Positions 50,959 through 60,510 are shown, counted from the stretch's first letter. The stretch: 64,000 bases of DNA from Micromonospora sp. WMMD961 (GCF_029626145.1 NZ_JARUBJ010000002.1:154501-218500), one strand, 5' to 3'. The notes: generated by a model from the letters alone, not told the origin. Numbers and translations: made by a program.

Positions 50959-51696
50959 ATGACTGTCTTTCCCGCACGACGAGCCGTACCGTCCGCTCGG
51001 GCACTGCCGCCCGTCGCGGTGCCGCACCCCCGCGTCGAGTCACCGGGGGTTCTCGAACCAGTCCGTCCGACACCCCTCGAATGGGCCCGCCGTCGTCGGG
51101 CCGAGCGGGGCGCACGCCGCCTGGAGGCGGCCGGGGCACGGGCACTGGGCCAACTCGACCACCTCGGGCCCGCCTGGCACGTCATCGAGTGGCCGCGCAC
51201 GGACGTGACAGACGTCCTCGACCGCGGTCAGGACGACCGCGCCGGGTTCCTCGCCATCGGGCCGAGCGGCCTGTTCGCCGTGACCATCGCCGACCACGGT
51301 CGGGCCAGGGTGCTCGTCGCCGGCGACGTCGTTCAGATCAACGGCAAGCGGCCCCCGTACGTGGCGGAGTCCCGCCGGGACGCCAAGCGGGCCAGCAAGG
51401 CCCTCTCCGACGCGGTGGGGCTACCCGTTCCGGTGACGCCGGTGCTGACCTTCGTCGGCTCCGGCGTGATCAGTGTCTACGGCCTTCCGAAGGACTGTCT
51501 GATGGCCACCCACCGGGAGTTGGACCGGCTTCTCGTCGCTGGTGGCAGCCGGATCAGTCCTGCCACGGCCGAGAAGCTCTCCCGGGTCGCACAGCACCCC
51601 AGCACCTGGTTGAACGGCACGTACCGTCCAACGGCCGACTACCGGTGGTACGACGAGGGCCGAACGGCCGCTGACAAGCCGGCCCACCGCCGGTAA
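50959..51696 (+). CDS. NERD-like domain protein
   Basis: The 245-residue protein has a Pro/Arg-rich N-terminus (1-70) and a nuclease-related domain (about 75-165): WHVIEWPRTDVTDVLD, FLAIGPSGLFAVTIADHGRARVLVAGDVVQINGKRPPY, and ESRRDAKRASKAL. Acidic and lysine residues of the PD-(D/E)XK core are not clearly intact, so catalytic activity is uncertain. ATG 50959 has GGAGGTC at 50949-50955. Confidence 0.75.
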   Translation: MTVFPARRAVPSARALPPVAVPHPRVESPGVLEPVRPTPLEWARRRRAERGARRLEAAGARALGQLDHLGPAWHVIEWPRTDVTDVLDRGQDDRAGFLAIGPSGLFAVTIADHGRARVLVAGDVVQINGKRPPYVAESRRDAKRASKALSDAVGLPVPVTPVLTFVGSGVISVYGLPKDCLMATHRELDRLLVAGGSRISPATAEKLSRVAQHPSTWLNGTYRPTADYRWYDEGRTAADKPAHRR

Positions 51697-51865
51697 CGTC
51701 ACCGGCGACGCCACGCGGCTCCGGTCCCCCCGTCCACCTCGCCGGTTCCCGCGCCGTCATCGGCCGCGTCGGCTCAGGCCGCGCAGCCCGGTGACCCGGT
51801 GCGCTCGGTGATTCCGTCGGCGACCCGCTAGCGTGGACAGTCGATCGGTGCACATAGGAGGCGCG

Positions 51866-52324
51866 GTGGCCCACGTCGAACTTTCGCTCTCGGAAGCGTT
51901 CGTGCCGGCGGCACTAGCCTCGACAGAGCCGGAGTCCGACAATGTCGGCCAATGGTCCTCGACAGTGTCGCGGGCCGATGAGCCATGTCTCCTGATCGAC
52001 GCCGACACGAGGGTGGTGGCGATCTCCACGGCCGGCTGCGAGCTGCTCTGTCTGGGCGAGCCGGACGTTCTGATCGGGCGGCCGCTGCTCGACGGAGGGC
52101 TGCGCCTGCTCGACTTCACCGCCAACCGGGGCGTGCTGACCGAGGCCGAGATCGACAAGATCCCGCCGCTGCTGGCGCTCTCGTCCGGCCGGCTCGCTCG
52201 TGGGTTACTCCGAGTGCAGGCCACCTCGGGAAGCAGCTCTGACGCGACCGTCGACGCGATCTCCACCCCGGTGCTCACCGACGGGGCCGTCGCCGGCTCG
52301 CTCACCTTCTTCTCCGAGGTCTGA
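51866..52324 (+). CDS. PAS-like domain protein
   Basis: The 152-residue protein resembles a single PAS sensor fold: ADEPCLLIDADTRVVAISTAGCELLCLG, DVLIGRPLLDGGLRLLDF and the final TPVLTDGAVAGSLTFFSEV strands. No output domain is fused, so it could bind a small ligand or another protein. GTG 51866 has AGGAG upstream. A rare TTA codon occurs at 52205-52207. Confidence 0.7.
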   Translation: MAHVELSLSEAFVPAALASTEPESDNVGQWSSTVSRADEPCLLIDADTRVVAISTAGCELLCLGEPDVLIGRPLLDGGLRLLDFTANRGVLTEAEIDKIPPLLALSSGRLARGLLRVQATSGSSSDATVDAISTPVLTDGAVAGSLTFFSEV

Positions 52325-52399
52325 CCTGCGGCGGAGTGTGTCGTTCGCCGCACGCGGCGTTCCTCGGGGGATCCCTCGCACAGGCCGTAAGGTGCCCTC

Positions 52400-52789
52400 A
52401 TGCTCGATATCGCGCTGCTGCCCGGGGAATACGCTGTGTGCCGGCTGGCGGCCGGCACCACCCTGCCGGATGCGATCTCGAACGGCCTTCGCGACACCGA
52501 GGTCGTCACGGTGAGCTGGACCTCAGACGGGATCTCCGTGATCTGCCCAACCGATCGGGCCCCGGCGCAGACCGTGCTGGAGACCGCGTGGCGCTGTCTA
52601 CGGGTCACCGCGCCGGTGGAGTTGGCCGGCACCGGCAGTCTGGCCGCGCTCGTCGACCCGCTGGCCGAGTCGCGGGTCAGCGTGGTCACCTTCTCCACCT
52701 TCGACACCGACTACCTGTTGGTGCCGGCCGTCCGGCTGACCGAGGGCACGGCCGCGCTACGGCGCGCCGGGCACCGCGTCACCGGCTGA
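52400..52789 (+). CDS. ACT-domain protein (CASTOR/ACT_7 type)
   Basis: The 129-residue protein matches the small tandem ACT domain family: LLPGEYAVCRLAAG, VSWTSDGISVICPTDRAP, WRCLRVTAPVELAGTGSLAALVDPLAESRVSVVTFSTFDTDYLLVPAVRL. It likely binds an amino acid and reports its level. The prephenate dehydratase gene lies two genes downstream. Confidence 0.85.
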   Translation: MLDIALLPGEYAVCRLAAGTTLPDAISNGLRDTEVVTVSWTSDGISVICPTDRAPAQTVLETAWRCLRVTAPVELAGTGSLAALVDPLAESRVSVVTFSTFDTDYLLVPAVRLTEGTAALRRAGHRVTG

Positions 52790-52873
52790 GCTTCACCCCG
52801 AGGGCCGCTCACCCTACGATGGGCTCGGCCACCCCGGCCGCGAAGAATTCTCCGATGTCCCGAGGATCGGCCC

Positions 52874-53488
52874 GTGCCGTTCACCCAGCCCCGCCCCGCA
52901 ACTCCCCCGTCGCGGGCGACGATTCACGTCCCGCCGGCGACCCGCGGCCGGACGACCGGCAATGCCCCCGTACGGACCCTGGCGGTCGCGCTCGCGGTGT
53001 TCGCCGTCGCGGCGCTGTCCGGCTGTGGCGCCCCTCCCGGGGTGCGGACGCCGACCGTCGTGCCCACCGGCAGCGCGGCTCCGCCGACACCCGGCCCGAG
53101 CCTCGCACCTACCACCCCGCCGGTGACCGCGCCGCCGTCCGTCGCGGTCACGCCCTCTGCCGACGCCGGGTCCGTCGCGACGGCCTGCCGGAACGGACCG
53201 ACCGGGCAGCGGGTGGTGCAACTGCTCCGTGGCCGGGCGGGCGTGCTCCCGGCCAACGTCCGGGTCCAGGTCCGCACCGGCCCACTCTGCGCCGCCGACT
53301 GGCAGTTCACGGTGCTGGAGGTGACCGGGCACGAGGAACTCCAGGTGGTCACCCGAGGCCAGGCGAGCGCACCGACGCTGGTCACCGCCGGCACCGACGT
53401 CTGCACCATCGAGGTACGCGCCGCCGGGCCGGCCGGAATCCGCGCCCTGGCCTGTGAGGCCGGTCCGGCCACCCGGCCGGGTGCGTAG
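52874..53488 (+). CDS. Putative lipoprotein
   Basis: The 204-residue protein has an N-terminal basic stretch, a hydrophobic signal (LAVALAVFAVAA) and a lipobox LSGC near residue 50. A Pro/Thr-rich linker follows (about 57-98), then a domain with an apparent disulfide-rich end. It is likely membrane-anchored outside the cell. No known family is recognised. It ends 10 bases before the prephenate dehydratase start. Confidence 0.75.
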   Translation: MPFTQPRPATPPSRATIHVPPATRGRTTGNAPVRTLAVALAVFAVAALSGCGAPPGVRTPTVVPTGSAAPPTPGPSLAPTTPPVTAPPSVAVTPSADAGSVATACRNGPTGQRVVQLLRGRAGVLPANVRVQVRTGPLCAADWQFTVLEVTGHEELQVVTRGQASAPTLVTAGTDVCTIEVRAAGPAGIRALACEAGPATRPGA

Positions 53489-53498
53489 GCTGATCGGC

Positions 53499-54455
53499 AT
53501 GCCGGGAACACCGCCGACACGCTTCGTCTACCTCGGGCCGGAGGGCACCTTCGCCGAGCAGGCCCTGCGCTCCATCCCCGCCGCCGAGCGCGGCACCCGC
53601 ACGCCCGCCCGTAGCGTCGGGGAGGCACTGGACAGTGTCCGTGCCGGGGATGCCGACGCCGCGCTGGTGCCGTTGGAAAACTCGATCGGCGGCGCGGTCG
53701 GCGTCACGCTGGACGAGATGGCCGAGGGTGAGCCGCTGGTGATCACGCGGGAGGTGATCCTGCCGGTGGAGTTCGTGCTCGGTGCCCGACCCGGCACCTC
53801 ACTGACCTCGATCCGCACCGTGGCGGCCCACCCGCAGGCTTCCACCCAGTGCCGGGGCTGGCTGCGTGACCATCTGCCGGACGCCGTAGTGGTCGACGTG
53901 CTCTCCAACGGCGCGGCGGCCGCCGGTGCCGGTGCCGGCGAGTACGACGCGGCGATCTGCGCACCGATCGGGGCGACTCGGCACCGGCTCGCGATACTCG
54001 CCGACAAGATCGCGGACCACCCGGACGCGGTGACCCGGTTCGCGCTGGTGTCCCGCCCGGGGCCGCCCCCGCCGCCGACCGGCGACGACCTCACCTCGCT
54101 CGCGGTCTACATCGCCCACGACCGGGTCGGCGCCCTGCTGTCCGTCCTCATGGAGCTGGCCGTGCGCGGGGTCAACCTGACCCGGATCGAGTCCCGCCCC
54201 ACCGGTGAGGCCCTGGGCCGGTACGTCTTCTTCCTGGACTGCACCGGGCACGTGGCCGACGTACGCCTGGGCGAGGCGTTGCAGGGGCTGCGTCGGGTCT
54301 GCGCCGACGTCCGTTTCCTGGGCTCGTACCCCCGGCACCGGTGGACCGAGGCGGCGCGGGAACGGCCGGTGCCCGCGCCGGCGGGCCTCTCCGACGTCGA
54401 CTACGCCGATGCGGCAGCCTGGCTGGCTCGACTGCGCACCGGCGAGTTGGCCTGA
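53499..54455 (+). CDS. pheA: Prephenate dehydratase
   Basis: The 318-residue enzyme has YLGPEGTFAEQAL, LVPLENSIGGAVG, the TRF motif in AVTRFALVSRP and a C-terminal ACT domain with GALLSVLMELAVRGVNLTRIESRPTG, the phenylalanine-binding GALV/ESRP pair. It converts prephenate to phenylpyruvate and is probably inhibited by phenylalanine. No chorismate mutase is fused. ATG 53499 is chosen over an extension to 53454. Confidence 0.97.
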   Translation: MPGTPPTRFVYLGPEGTFAEQALRSIPAAERGTRTPARSVGEALDSVRAGDADAALVPLENSIGGAVGVTLDEMAEGEPLVITREVILPVEFVLGARPGTSLTSIRTVAAHPQASTQCRGWLRDHLPDAVVVDVLSNGAAAAGAGAGEYDAAICAPIGATRHRLAILADKIADHPDAVTRFALVSRPGPPPPPTGDDLTSLAVYIAHDRVGALLSVLMELAVRGVNLTRIESRPTGEALGRYVFFLDCTGHVADVRLGEALQGLRRVCADVRFLGSYPRHRWTEAARERPVPAPAGLSDVDYADAAAWLARLRTGELA

Positions 54456-54500
54456 CCGGGCCGGACGCCCCCGAGTTGCGGGAGCGCCCCGCCGCGCCGG

Positions 54501-55223
54501 TCAGCTCAGCAGACCGCCGAGCAGACCACCCTCCTGCTGCTGTTGACCGCTGCCCATCACCGGCGGCTCCTCGGACGGCTGCACCACCACGAAGCCCTGG
54601 CCGGCGAAGCTCATCGTGAACGACTCACCGGTGCGTCGTCCCAGCAGTGTGCCGAGGCCCAACTGCTCGGCCCGGTGGTAGCCGGTCTGGAGGTTGGCCG
54701 ACCAGCAGACCGCGGCCTGCGGGTCGACGTACGTCGGGGCGTCCACGTTCAGCACGACCGGGGTGCCCTTGGTGGTGATGGCGATCCGTCCGTAGCCGCT
54801 GAACACGCAGTTGAACAGGCCGGACGAGGAGGCCATCCCGGCGCCGCCGACCATCCTGATGTCGTACTGGAGGGTCGAGTCGAAGGCGAGCACGCTGGAG
54901 CCGTTGATGGAGAGGGCGTCACCCGGCTCCAGGTCGATGATGTGCACGTCCTTGGCCAACTCGGCGAGGAAGACGTCACCCTGGCCGGACACCTTCATCA
55001 GCGGGACACCCTCGCCGGTGAGCTTCTGCTTGAGGAACTTGCCGAGCCCGCCCGAGCCCAGCGCCTGGAACTGCACATTCCCCTGGTAGGCGACCATCGA
55101 GCCGACCCGGGCCATCGCCTCGCCGTTGAGCTCGATCTTCAACATCTTGGAGTTCTGCAGCCGCATGCCGGGCTGTGCGGACTCCTTTTCCAGGTTCTCC
55201 GAGGAGAACAGCTCGCTGCGCAT
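54501..55223 (-). CDS. AIM24 family protein
   Basis: The 240-residue all-beta protein matches the AIM24/TspO-like beta-barrel family: MLKIELNGEAMARVGSMVAYQGNVQF, FLAELAKDVHIIDLEPGDALSINGSSVLAFD and SGYGRIAITTKGTPVVLNV. Its C-terminus is Gln/Gly-rich. ATG 55223 has GGAGG upstream. The gene converges on pheA with a hairpin-forming overlap. Its role is unknown. Confidence 0.88.
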   Translation of the reverse strand: MRSELFSSENLEKESAQPGMRLQNSKMLKIELNGEAMARVGSMVAYQGNVQFQALGSGGLGKFLKQKLTGEGVPLMKVSGQGDVFLAELAKDVHIIDLEPGDALSINGSSVLAFDSTLQYDIRMVGGAGMASSSGLFNCVFSGYGRIAITTKGTPVVLNVDAPTYVDPQAAVCWSANLQTGYHRAEQLGLGTLLGRRTGESFTMSFAGQGFVVVQPSEEPPVMGSGQQQQEGGLLGGLLS

Positions 55224-55388
55224 GAAAGGTGCCTCCTGACAGGATCTGCGGTCGCTGCACCGACGGTAGGCGACCAGGGCAACCACGACCAACGGTCGCG
55301 CGGGGGGCGGCGATCGGTCGCCCGGCGGCAGTGGGCGGCGCGGTCATCGGCCCGCACGGCTGTCGGCGGCACGGCGAGGGGGTGGAGC

Positions 55389-55751
55389 TCAGCCCCAGCC
55401 CAGCGCGTGCAGCCGCTCGTCGTCGATGCCGAAGTGGTGGGCGATCTCGTGCACCACCGTCACCGCCACCTCGTCGACGACGTCGTCGTCGTTGTCGCAG
55501 ATCCGCAGGATCGGGTGTCGGTAGATGAAGATCCGGTCCGGCAGCACGCCGGAGTAGTCCCAGCCACGGCTGGTGAGGGCGTGGCCCTCGTAGAGGCCGA
55601 GCAGGTCGGCTTCGCCGGGTGGCGGGTCGTCCTCGACCAGGATCACCACGTTGTTCATCAGGCCGAGCAGCTCTTCGGGCACCTCGTCGAGGGCTTCGCC
55701 GACCAACTCCTCGAAGCGCTCGCGGGTCATCTCCACCGGCACCTCACCCAT
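55389..55751 (-). CDS. Zincin-like metallopeptidase family protein
   Basis: The 120-residue protein contains the zinc-binding motif VVHEIAHHFGIDDERLHALGWG (HExxH plus an Asp ligand), with FEELVGEALDEVPEELL at its start. This is the small metallopeptidase family often found next to pheA/serS in Actinobacteria. The substrate is unknown. Confidence 0.92.
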   Translation of the reverse strand: MGEVPVEMTRERFEELVGEALDEVPEELLGLMNNVVILVEDDPPPGEADLLGLYEGHALTSRGWDYSGVLPDRIFIYRHPILRICDNDDDVVDEVAVTVVHEIAHHFGIDDERLHALGWG

Positions 55752-55809
55752 TCTGCCCGATGCGGGGTCTGCCGCGTCGGGTCAGCAGTGCGGTCGGCCG
55801 GCTCCGCAG

Positions 55810-55858
55810 GGCACGGAGAGAGTGCCCGCCCGAAGGTGGGCAGGGACTCTCTCCGTGG
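55810..55858. terminator. Hairpin terminator downstream of osmC-like gene
   Basis: The arms gcacggagagagt and actctctccgtgg pair over 12 bases around a loop that itself contains gcccgcc/ggtgggc. It lies between two minus-strand genes, 25 bases after the OsmC-family stop. Confidence 0.75.
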
Positions 55859-55882
55859 TCGAGCGTCTGTGTGTCGACCGGC

Positions 55883-56314
55883 TCAGGAAGCCAGGCGGGC
55901 GCTGAGGGTGATCTCGGCGCCGGGCGAGAGCAGGCGGGAGATCGGGCAGTTGGCCTTGGCAGTCTCGGCGAGCTTCTGGAACTCCGCGTCGTCGATGCCC
56001 GGGACCTGGCCGACGGTCTCCAGGTCGATGCGGGTCACGCTCATCCCAGCGTCGGTCTTGTCCAGGTGGACCTTTGCGGTGGTCTCGACCGAGGTGGGCG
56101 TCGAGCCGGCTTCGGCGAGGGCCTTCGAGAACGCCATCGAGAAGCAGCCCGCGTGCGCTGCGGCGATCAGCTCCTCCGGGTTGGTGCCCTCGCCCTCCTC
56201 GAAGCGCGACTTGAAGGAGTAGTTGCCCGACAGGCCACCCTTACCGGTGCGGACGGTGCCGGCACCCTCGGTGAGATTGCCCTGCCATTGTGCTGAAGCG
56301 GTACGGATAGGCAT
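55883..56314 (-). CDS. OsmC-family peroxiredoxin
   Basis: The 143-residue protein has the OsmC active-site cysteines in AAAHAGCFSMAFS and KANCPISRLLS, plus the conserved Arg/Glu region. It reduces organic hydroperoxides. ATG 56314 (MPIRTASAQW) is the family-typical start; upstream codons to 56470 do not resemble it. Confidence 0.95.
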   Translation of the reverse strand: MPIRTASAQWQGNLTEGAGTVRTGKGGLSGNYSFKSRFEEGEGTNPEELIAAAHAGCFSMAFSKALAEAGSTPTSVETTAKVHLDKTDAGMSVTRIDLETVGQVPGIDDAEFQKLAETAKANCPISRLLSPGAEITLSARLAS

Positions 56315-56445
56315 GGAGAGAACGCTAGCGGAAAGGTGACCGCCGAGCGACCGACCGGCACGGACGCACGCCCTGCGATCCCCGTCACGCGGCGCTGGCT
56401 GTGCCATGATTCGACCCAGGTCCGTGACCGGCGGAAGGATGGCCG

Positions 56446-57192
56446 ATGCCCGAGGAGCTACCGATCCCACGGCAGGGCGACCGCTCCGACGGTCCGGCCG
56501 TCATCGAGTGGGGTGCCGACGACGACCCAACCCCGCGCCGCCGGTTCGGATGGTCCCCGACCGAGTTCCTGCGGGATCCTCGGCTGCCCCTGCTGCTCGC
56601 CGGTCTGGGCGCGGTGGCCGGGGTCGCCTCGATGGTCGGCGAGTGGCTGGTGATGACGCTCCCGACCGGCGGACCGGAGGGGGACGCCACGATCGAGGTG
56701 CCCGCCGGGGTGTCCGAGATCGGCGGCTTCGGTGTCGGCTACCTGGTCGGGCTCCTCGTCCTGGTCTGCACCGTGGCACTCGCGCTGCGGGGCACGGCAA
56801 CCGTACGGCCGAACGCCCGGTTGGCCGGTCTGACCCTGAGCGGCGCCCTGCTGGCGTTGCTGGTCGCCGCGACGGCCACCCTCAACGATTCCGGTCAGCG
56901 AACCTTCTTCTACTCGACGCAGGACGGCTTCCGGGCCGAGTACGGTCGTGGTCTGGTAATGGCGTTCGCCGCCTGCGTGCTGCTCGGCGCGGCGCTGCGG
57001 CTGCTCCCGGCCACGCCGTCCGGCGAACCGGCCGGGTCTGCGCCGGACGACCAGCCCAGGGACGTGCCAGCGGCTCGCGCCTGGCGTCGCCGTCGGGACC
57101 GCGATGCGGTCCAGGAGGACGGTCTGCCCGCTCCGGCCGACCTGACGGTCGGCCCGGCGGCGCCGTTCGCCCGCCCCGACACCCCGTCCTGA
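56446..57192 (+). CDS. Four-helix membrane protein, unknown
   Basis: The 248-residue protein has an N-terminal cytoplasmic region and four membrane segments at about residues 47-65, 95-115, 125-143 and 162-178. A soluble loop (about 66-95) separates the first two. The C-terminal 65 residues are charged and Pro-rich. No family is recognised. The start ATG 56446 lies close to a run of purines. Confidence 0.7.
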   Translation: MPEELPIPRQGDRSDGPAVIEWGADDDPTPRRRFGWSPTEFLRDPRLPLLLAGLGAVAGVASMVGEWLVMTLPTGGPEGDATIEVPAGVSEIGGFGVGYLVGLLVLVCTVALALRGTATVRPNARLAGLTLSGALLALLVAATATLNDSGQRTFFYSTQDGFRAEYGRGLVMAFAACVLLGAALRLLPATPSGEPAGSAPDDQPRDVPAARAWRRRRDRDAVQEDGLPAPADLTVGPAAPFARPDTPS

Positions 57193-57385
57193 GCTACACG
57201 GGTCCGGACGGCGGCACACAACGCTCGATGGACACCGGGGATGCGCCGTTCGTTGACGCCCGATTCGCCTGGAAGCCATGGATGCGACCCGTTCCGCGAG
57301 GTACGGTTGCTGCCCGCCGTCACGCCGGGCCTCGGCTTTCCCGACCGCACGGCAGGCTGCGACGGCGGCGGGCGAAGGAGGAACG

Positions 57386-58207
57386 ATGACCCGCCCGGGA
57401 CTGCCCAAGCTGATCGCGACCGACCTCGACGGGACACTGGTCCGCAGCGACGACACCGTCTCCGCGTACACCCACGGGGTGCTCGACCGGGTGCGGGCCG
57501 CCGGGATTCCGGTGGTCGGCGCGACCGGCCGGGGCCCTCGGCTGACCGAGTTGACCCGAAACGACATCCGCGCCGCCGACTTCCTGGTGATGGCTGGCGG
57601 CGGACGGGTGGTGGACCAGAGCGACCCGTCGGGTCCGTTGGTGCTCCGCGACGAGCGGCTGCCCGCCGAGGTGTTGGCCCGGCTGCTCGCCGACCTGGAG
57701 GCCGAGGTCGGCCCGCTGACGGTGATGGTCGAGGCATCCGACGAGCACGACGCGCCGCTCTGGGGTGACTACCACGAGAGCTGGCCGTACCAGGACCGGT
57801 TCGAGGCGCGGAGTCGCGCGGAGTGCCTCTCCTGCGACGTGATCAAGGCATTCGCCCGGACCGCCGACCACCACGTGGACGAGTTGCTGGCGGCGGCCCG
57901 CCGGATCATCCCGCCCCAGGTCGCCACGCTCACCCAGGCCGGGCTGGGCTTCATCGAGATCTGCCCACCGGGCGTGGACAAGGCGAGCGGGCTGACCGTG
58001 GTGGCGCAGACCCTCGGGGTCGACCCGGCCGACGTGCTGGTCTTCGGGGACATGCCGAACGACCTGCCCATGTTCGAGTGGGCCGGCTGGGCGCGGGTGG
58101 CGGTGGCCAACGCGCACCCCGACGTCCGTGCCGCCGCCGACGAGGTGACCTTGCGCAACGACGACGACGGAGTGGCGGTATACCTGGACCGGCTACTGTC
58201 CCGGTGA
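57386..58207 (+). CDS. Cof-type HAD phosphatase 1
   Basis: The 273-residue enzyme has DxDGT (LIATDLDGTLVRSD), a Cof-type cap and the C-terminal motif VFGDMPNDLPMFEWAGWARVAVANAHPDVRAAADEVT. ATG 57386 follows GGAGGAAC. It dephosphorylates small phosphorylated metabolites. The next gene begins within its stop codon. Confidence 0.93.
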   Translation: MTRPGLPKLIATDLDGTLVRSDDTVSAYTHGVLDRVRAAGIPVVGATGRGPRLTELTRNDIRAADFLVMAGGGRVVDQSDPSGPLVLRDERLPAEVLARLLADLEAEVGPLTVMVEASDEHDAPLWGDYHESWPYQDRFEARSRAECLSCDVIKAFARTADHHVDELLAAARRIIPPQVATLTQAGLGFIEICPPGVDKASGLTVVAQTLGVDPADVLVFGDMPNDLPMFEWAGWARVAVANAHPDVRAAADEVTLRNDDDGVAVYLDRLLSR

Positions 58208-59019
58208 TGGGAGAGACACCCCGCCTGATCGCCACCGACATCGACGGCACGCTGATCCGCGACGACCACACCGTCAGCCCGCGCACCGCCGACCTGCTCG
58301 CGCGGATCTCCGCGCGAGGCACGCCGGTCATCCTGGTCACCGGCCGCCCGGTCCGCTGGCTCAAGATGGTGTACGACCAACTCGCCGAGCCACTACCGGC
58401 GGTCTGCGCCAACGGAGCCGTGGTCTACGACCCGGTCAACGACGAGGTGCTGCGGGCCGACCCCCTCGCGCCGCAGCACCTCGCCGAGGTGGCCGAGCGG
58501 CTACGTGCCGAGGTGCCCGGCATCAGCTTCGCCGTGGAGATCCTCAACAGCCGGGAGATGCGACACGAGGCGCACTACCCGCTGCGCTGGGACGTCGACC
58601 CCGAGGGGATCCGACCGATCGAGACGCCGGAGGAGTTGCTCTCGCTGCCGGCCGTGAAGCTGCTCGCTCGGGCCGGTGAACAGGACCCGGATGCCTTCGC
58701 CGAACTGATCGCCACCGCCGTGGCGGGGCTGGCCGAGGCCACGCACTCGTCGTCCTCCGGCCTGGTGGAGATCTCTGCGGCCGGAGTGACCAAGGCGGCC
58801 GGCCTGGCCTGGTACTGCGACCGGATCGGGGTGAGCGCGGCCGACGTGGTGGCCTTCGGCGACATGCCCAACGACGTACCGATGCTGACCTGGGCCGGCC
58901 GAGGTGTGGCTGTGGCCAACGCGCACCGCGCCGTCCTGGCGGTCGCCGACGAGGTGACGTCGACGAACTCCGAGGACGGCGTGGCGGCGTACCTGGAAAA
59001 GATCTTCGGGGTGGGCTGA
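58207..59019 (+). CDS. Cof-type HAD phosphatase 2
   Basis: The 270-residue paralogue has LIATDIDGTLIRDD, ILVTGRP, the lysine region and AFGDMPNDVPMLTWAGRGVAVANAH. It is tandem with the first HAD gene, with an ATG at 58207 overlapping the upstream stop. Both share about the same length and motif order, suggesting local duplication followed by divergence. Confidence 0.93.
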   Translation: MGETPRLIATDIDGTLIRDDHTVSPRTADLLARISARGTPVILVTGRPVRWLKMVYDQLAEPLPAVCANGAVVYDPVNDEVLRADPLAPQHLAEVAERLRAEVPGISFAVEILNSREMRHEAHYPLRWDVDPEGIRPIETPEELLSLPAVKLLARAGEQDPDAFAELIATAVAGLAEATHSSSSGLVEISAAGVTKAAGLAWYCDRIGVSAADVVAFGDMPNDVPMLTWAGRGVAVANAHRAVLAVADEVTSTNSEDGVAAYLEKIFGVG

Positions 59020-59025
59020 GCCGGG

Positions 59026-59628
59026 TTACAGGTACTGGCCGGTGTTGTGGCCCTCACCGCCGCCCGGCTGGCCGATGCCCGGCATCCCCGGCACCATGCC
59101 GCCGGGGCCGCTGGGCAGCGCCTGACGGCCGCCGCGCATCTGCTCCAACTGGACCCGGGCGGCCATCTGCTGGGCCACCAGAGCCGCCTGGATGCCGTGG
59201 AACAGGCCCTCCAGCCAACCGACGAGCTGGGCGTGCGCGATCCGCAACTCGCCCTCGCTGGGGGCCTTGTCCTCGGCGAAGGGCAGCGAGATGCGCTCCA
59301 GCTCGTCGCGAAGCTCGGGGGCGAGGCCCTCCTTGAGCTCGACGATCGACCGCTCGTGGATCTCCCGCATCCGGCTGCGGCTGGCGTCGTCGAGAGGTGC
59401 GGCCTTCACCTCCTCGAGCAACTGCTTGATCATGCTGCCGATCCGCATCACCTTGGCCGGCTGTTCGACCAGGCGGGTCGGGTCCTCGCCCTGTCCCTCG
59501 TCGGTCTGCATCGTGCCGATCGGCCGGCCGTCCGGGCCGACCACCACAACGGTGCCGGAGTGGCCGGAGTCGTCGGGGCCGGGCTCGTCGTCTTGTCCAG
59601 CGGAGCGCGCGTCGGTCATGGGGTCCAT
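59026..59628 (-). CDS. bpa: Bacterial proteasome activator (Bpa/PafE)
   Basis: The about 200-residue protein has the central four-helix-bundle region (IGSMIKQLLEEVKAAPLDDASRSRMREIHERSIVELKEGL...LPFAEDKAPSEGELRIAHAQLVGWLEGLFHGIQAALVAQQ) and a flexible Gly/Met/Pro-rich C-terminus ending in GQYL, the motif with which Bpa opens the 20S proteasome gate. It supports ATP-independent proteasomal degradation. ATG 59628 or 59619 is the start. Confidence 0.93.
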   Translation of the reverse strand: MDPMTDARSAGQDDEPGPDDSGHSGTVVVVGPDGRPIGTMQTDEGQGEDPTRLVEQPAKVMRIGSMIKQLLEEVKAAPLDDASRSRMREIHERSIVELKEGLAPELRDELERISLPFAEDKAPSEGELRIAHAQLVGWLEGLFHGIQAALVAQQMAARVQLEQMRGGRQALPSGPGGMVPGMPGIGQPGGGEGHNTGQYL

Positions 59629-59712
59629 CTTTACCCAGCGATTGCGAACCATGCCGCCCGGGACCTACTCCCGGGGCGGAACCACCCGGGTGGGGCGCGC
59701 TACCGTCGCGCC

Positions 59713-60510
59713 ATGCCTGTCGACCCGCGTGCCGTGCTGACCCGGCCCGCGCCGAAACCGGACCGGACCGTCGCGTACGGCGACCACCCGGATCAGGTGG
59801 CCGACCTGCGCGCACCGGCGGGGACCGCCCCGGCGCGGCCGCTGGTCGTCGTGGTGCACGGCGGTTTCTGGCGGGCCGAGTACGACCGACGGCACACCGG
59901 CCCGCTGGCGACGGCACTCGCTGCCTGCGGTTATCCGGTGGCGCAGTTGGAGTACCGGCGGACCGGGCAGCCGGGGGGCGGCTGGCCCGGCACGTTGACC
60001 GACGTGCTGACCGGGGTGGCCGAGTTGCCCGCGCTGGCCGCCGAGGCGCTGCCCGGCCGGGTGACCCGGGCCGCGCCGGTCCTGCTCGGGCACTCCGCCG
60101 GCGGCCACCTGGCGATGTACGTGGCGGCCACCACCCCGGCGACGGTGGCGGGGGTGCTCGCCCTGGCCCCGGTGGCCGACCTGGGCGAGGCGTACCGGCG
60201 GGACCTGGACGCAGGCGCGGTGGCCGCGTTGCTCGGTGGTGGCCCGGCCGAAGTTCCGGACCGGTACGCGGCAGCCGATCCACGGATGTTGGTACCCATT
60301 CAGACACGCACAGTAGTGATGCACGGTTCGGAGGATCAACAGGTTCCGGTGGAGATGAGCCGGGATTTCGTCACACGAGCCCGCGCCGCGGGATCCGATA
60401 TCTCCCTTGTTGAACTACCCGGATGCGAGCATTTCGGGCTGATCGATCCGGCGTCGCCCGCGTGGCCTCAGGTCCTCGTTATGTTGCGGTCCCTGCACGA
60501 TGATCACTAG
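59713..60510 (+). CDS. Alpha/beta hydrolase, esterase/kynurenine-formamidase-like
   Basis: The 265-residue enzyme has the oxyanion motif HGGFW, nucleophile elbow GHSAGGHLA, and the C-terminal acid/base residues in SEDQQVP and GCEHFGL. The arrangement is that of the arylformamidase/BD-FAE subfamily. The substrate is not known; kynurenine formamidase is a possibility only. Confidence 0.88.
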   Translation: MPVDPRAVLTRPAPKPDRTVAYGDHPDQVADLRAPAGTAPARPLVVVVHGGFWRAEYDRRHTGPLATALAACGYPVAQLEYRRTGQPGGGWPGTLTDVLTGVAELPALAAEALPGRVTRAAPVLLGHSAGGHLAMYVAATTPATVAGVLALAPVADLGEAYRRDLDAGAVAALLGGGPAEVPDRYAAADPRMLVPIQTRTVVMHGSEDQQVPVEMSRDFVTRARAAGSDISLVELPGCEHFGLIDPASPAWPQVLVMLRSLHDDH

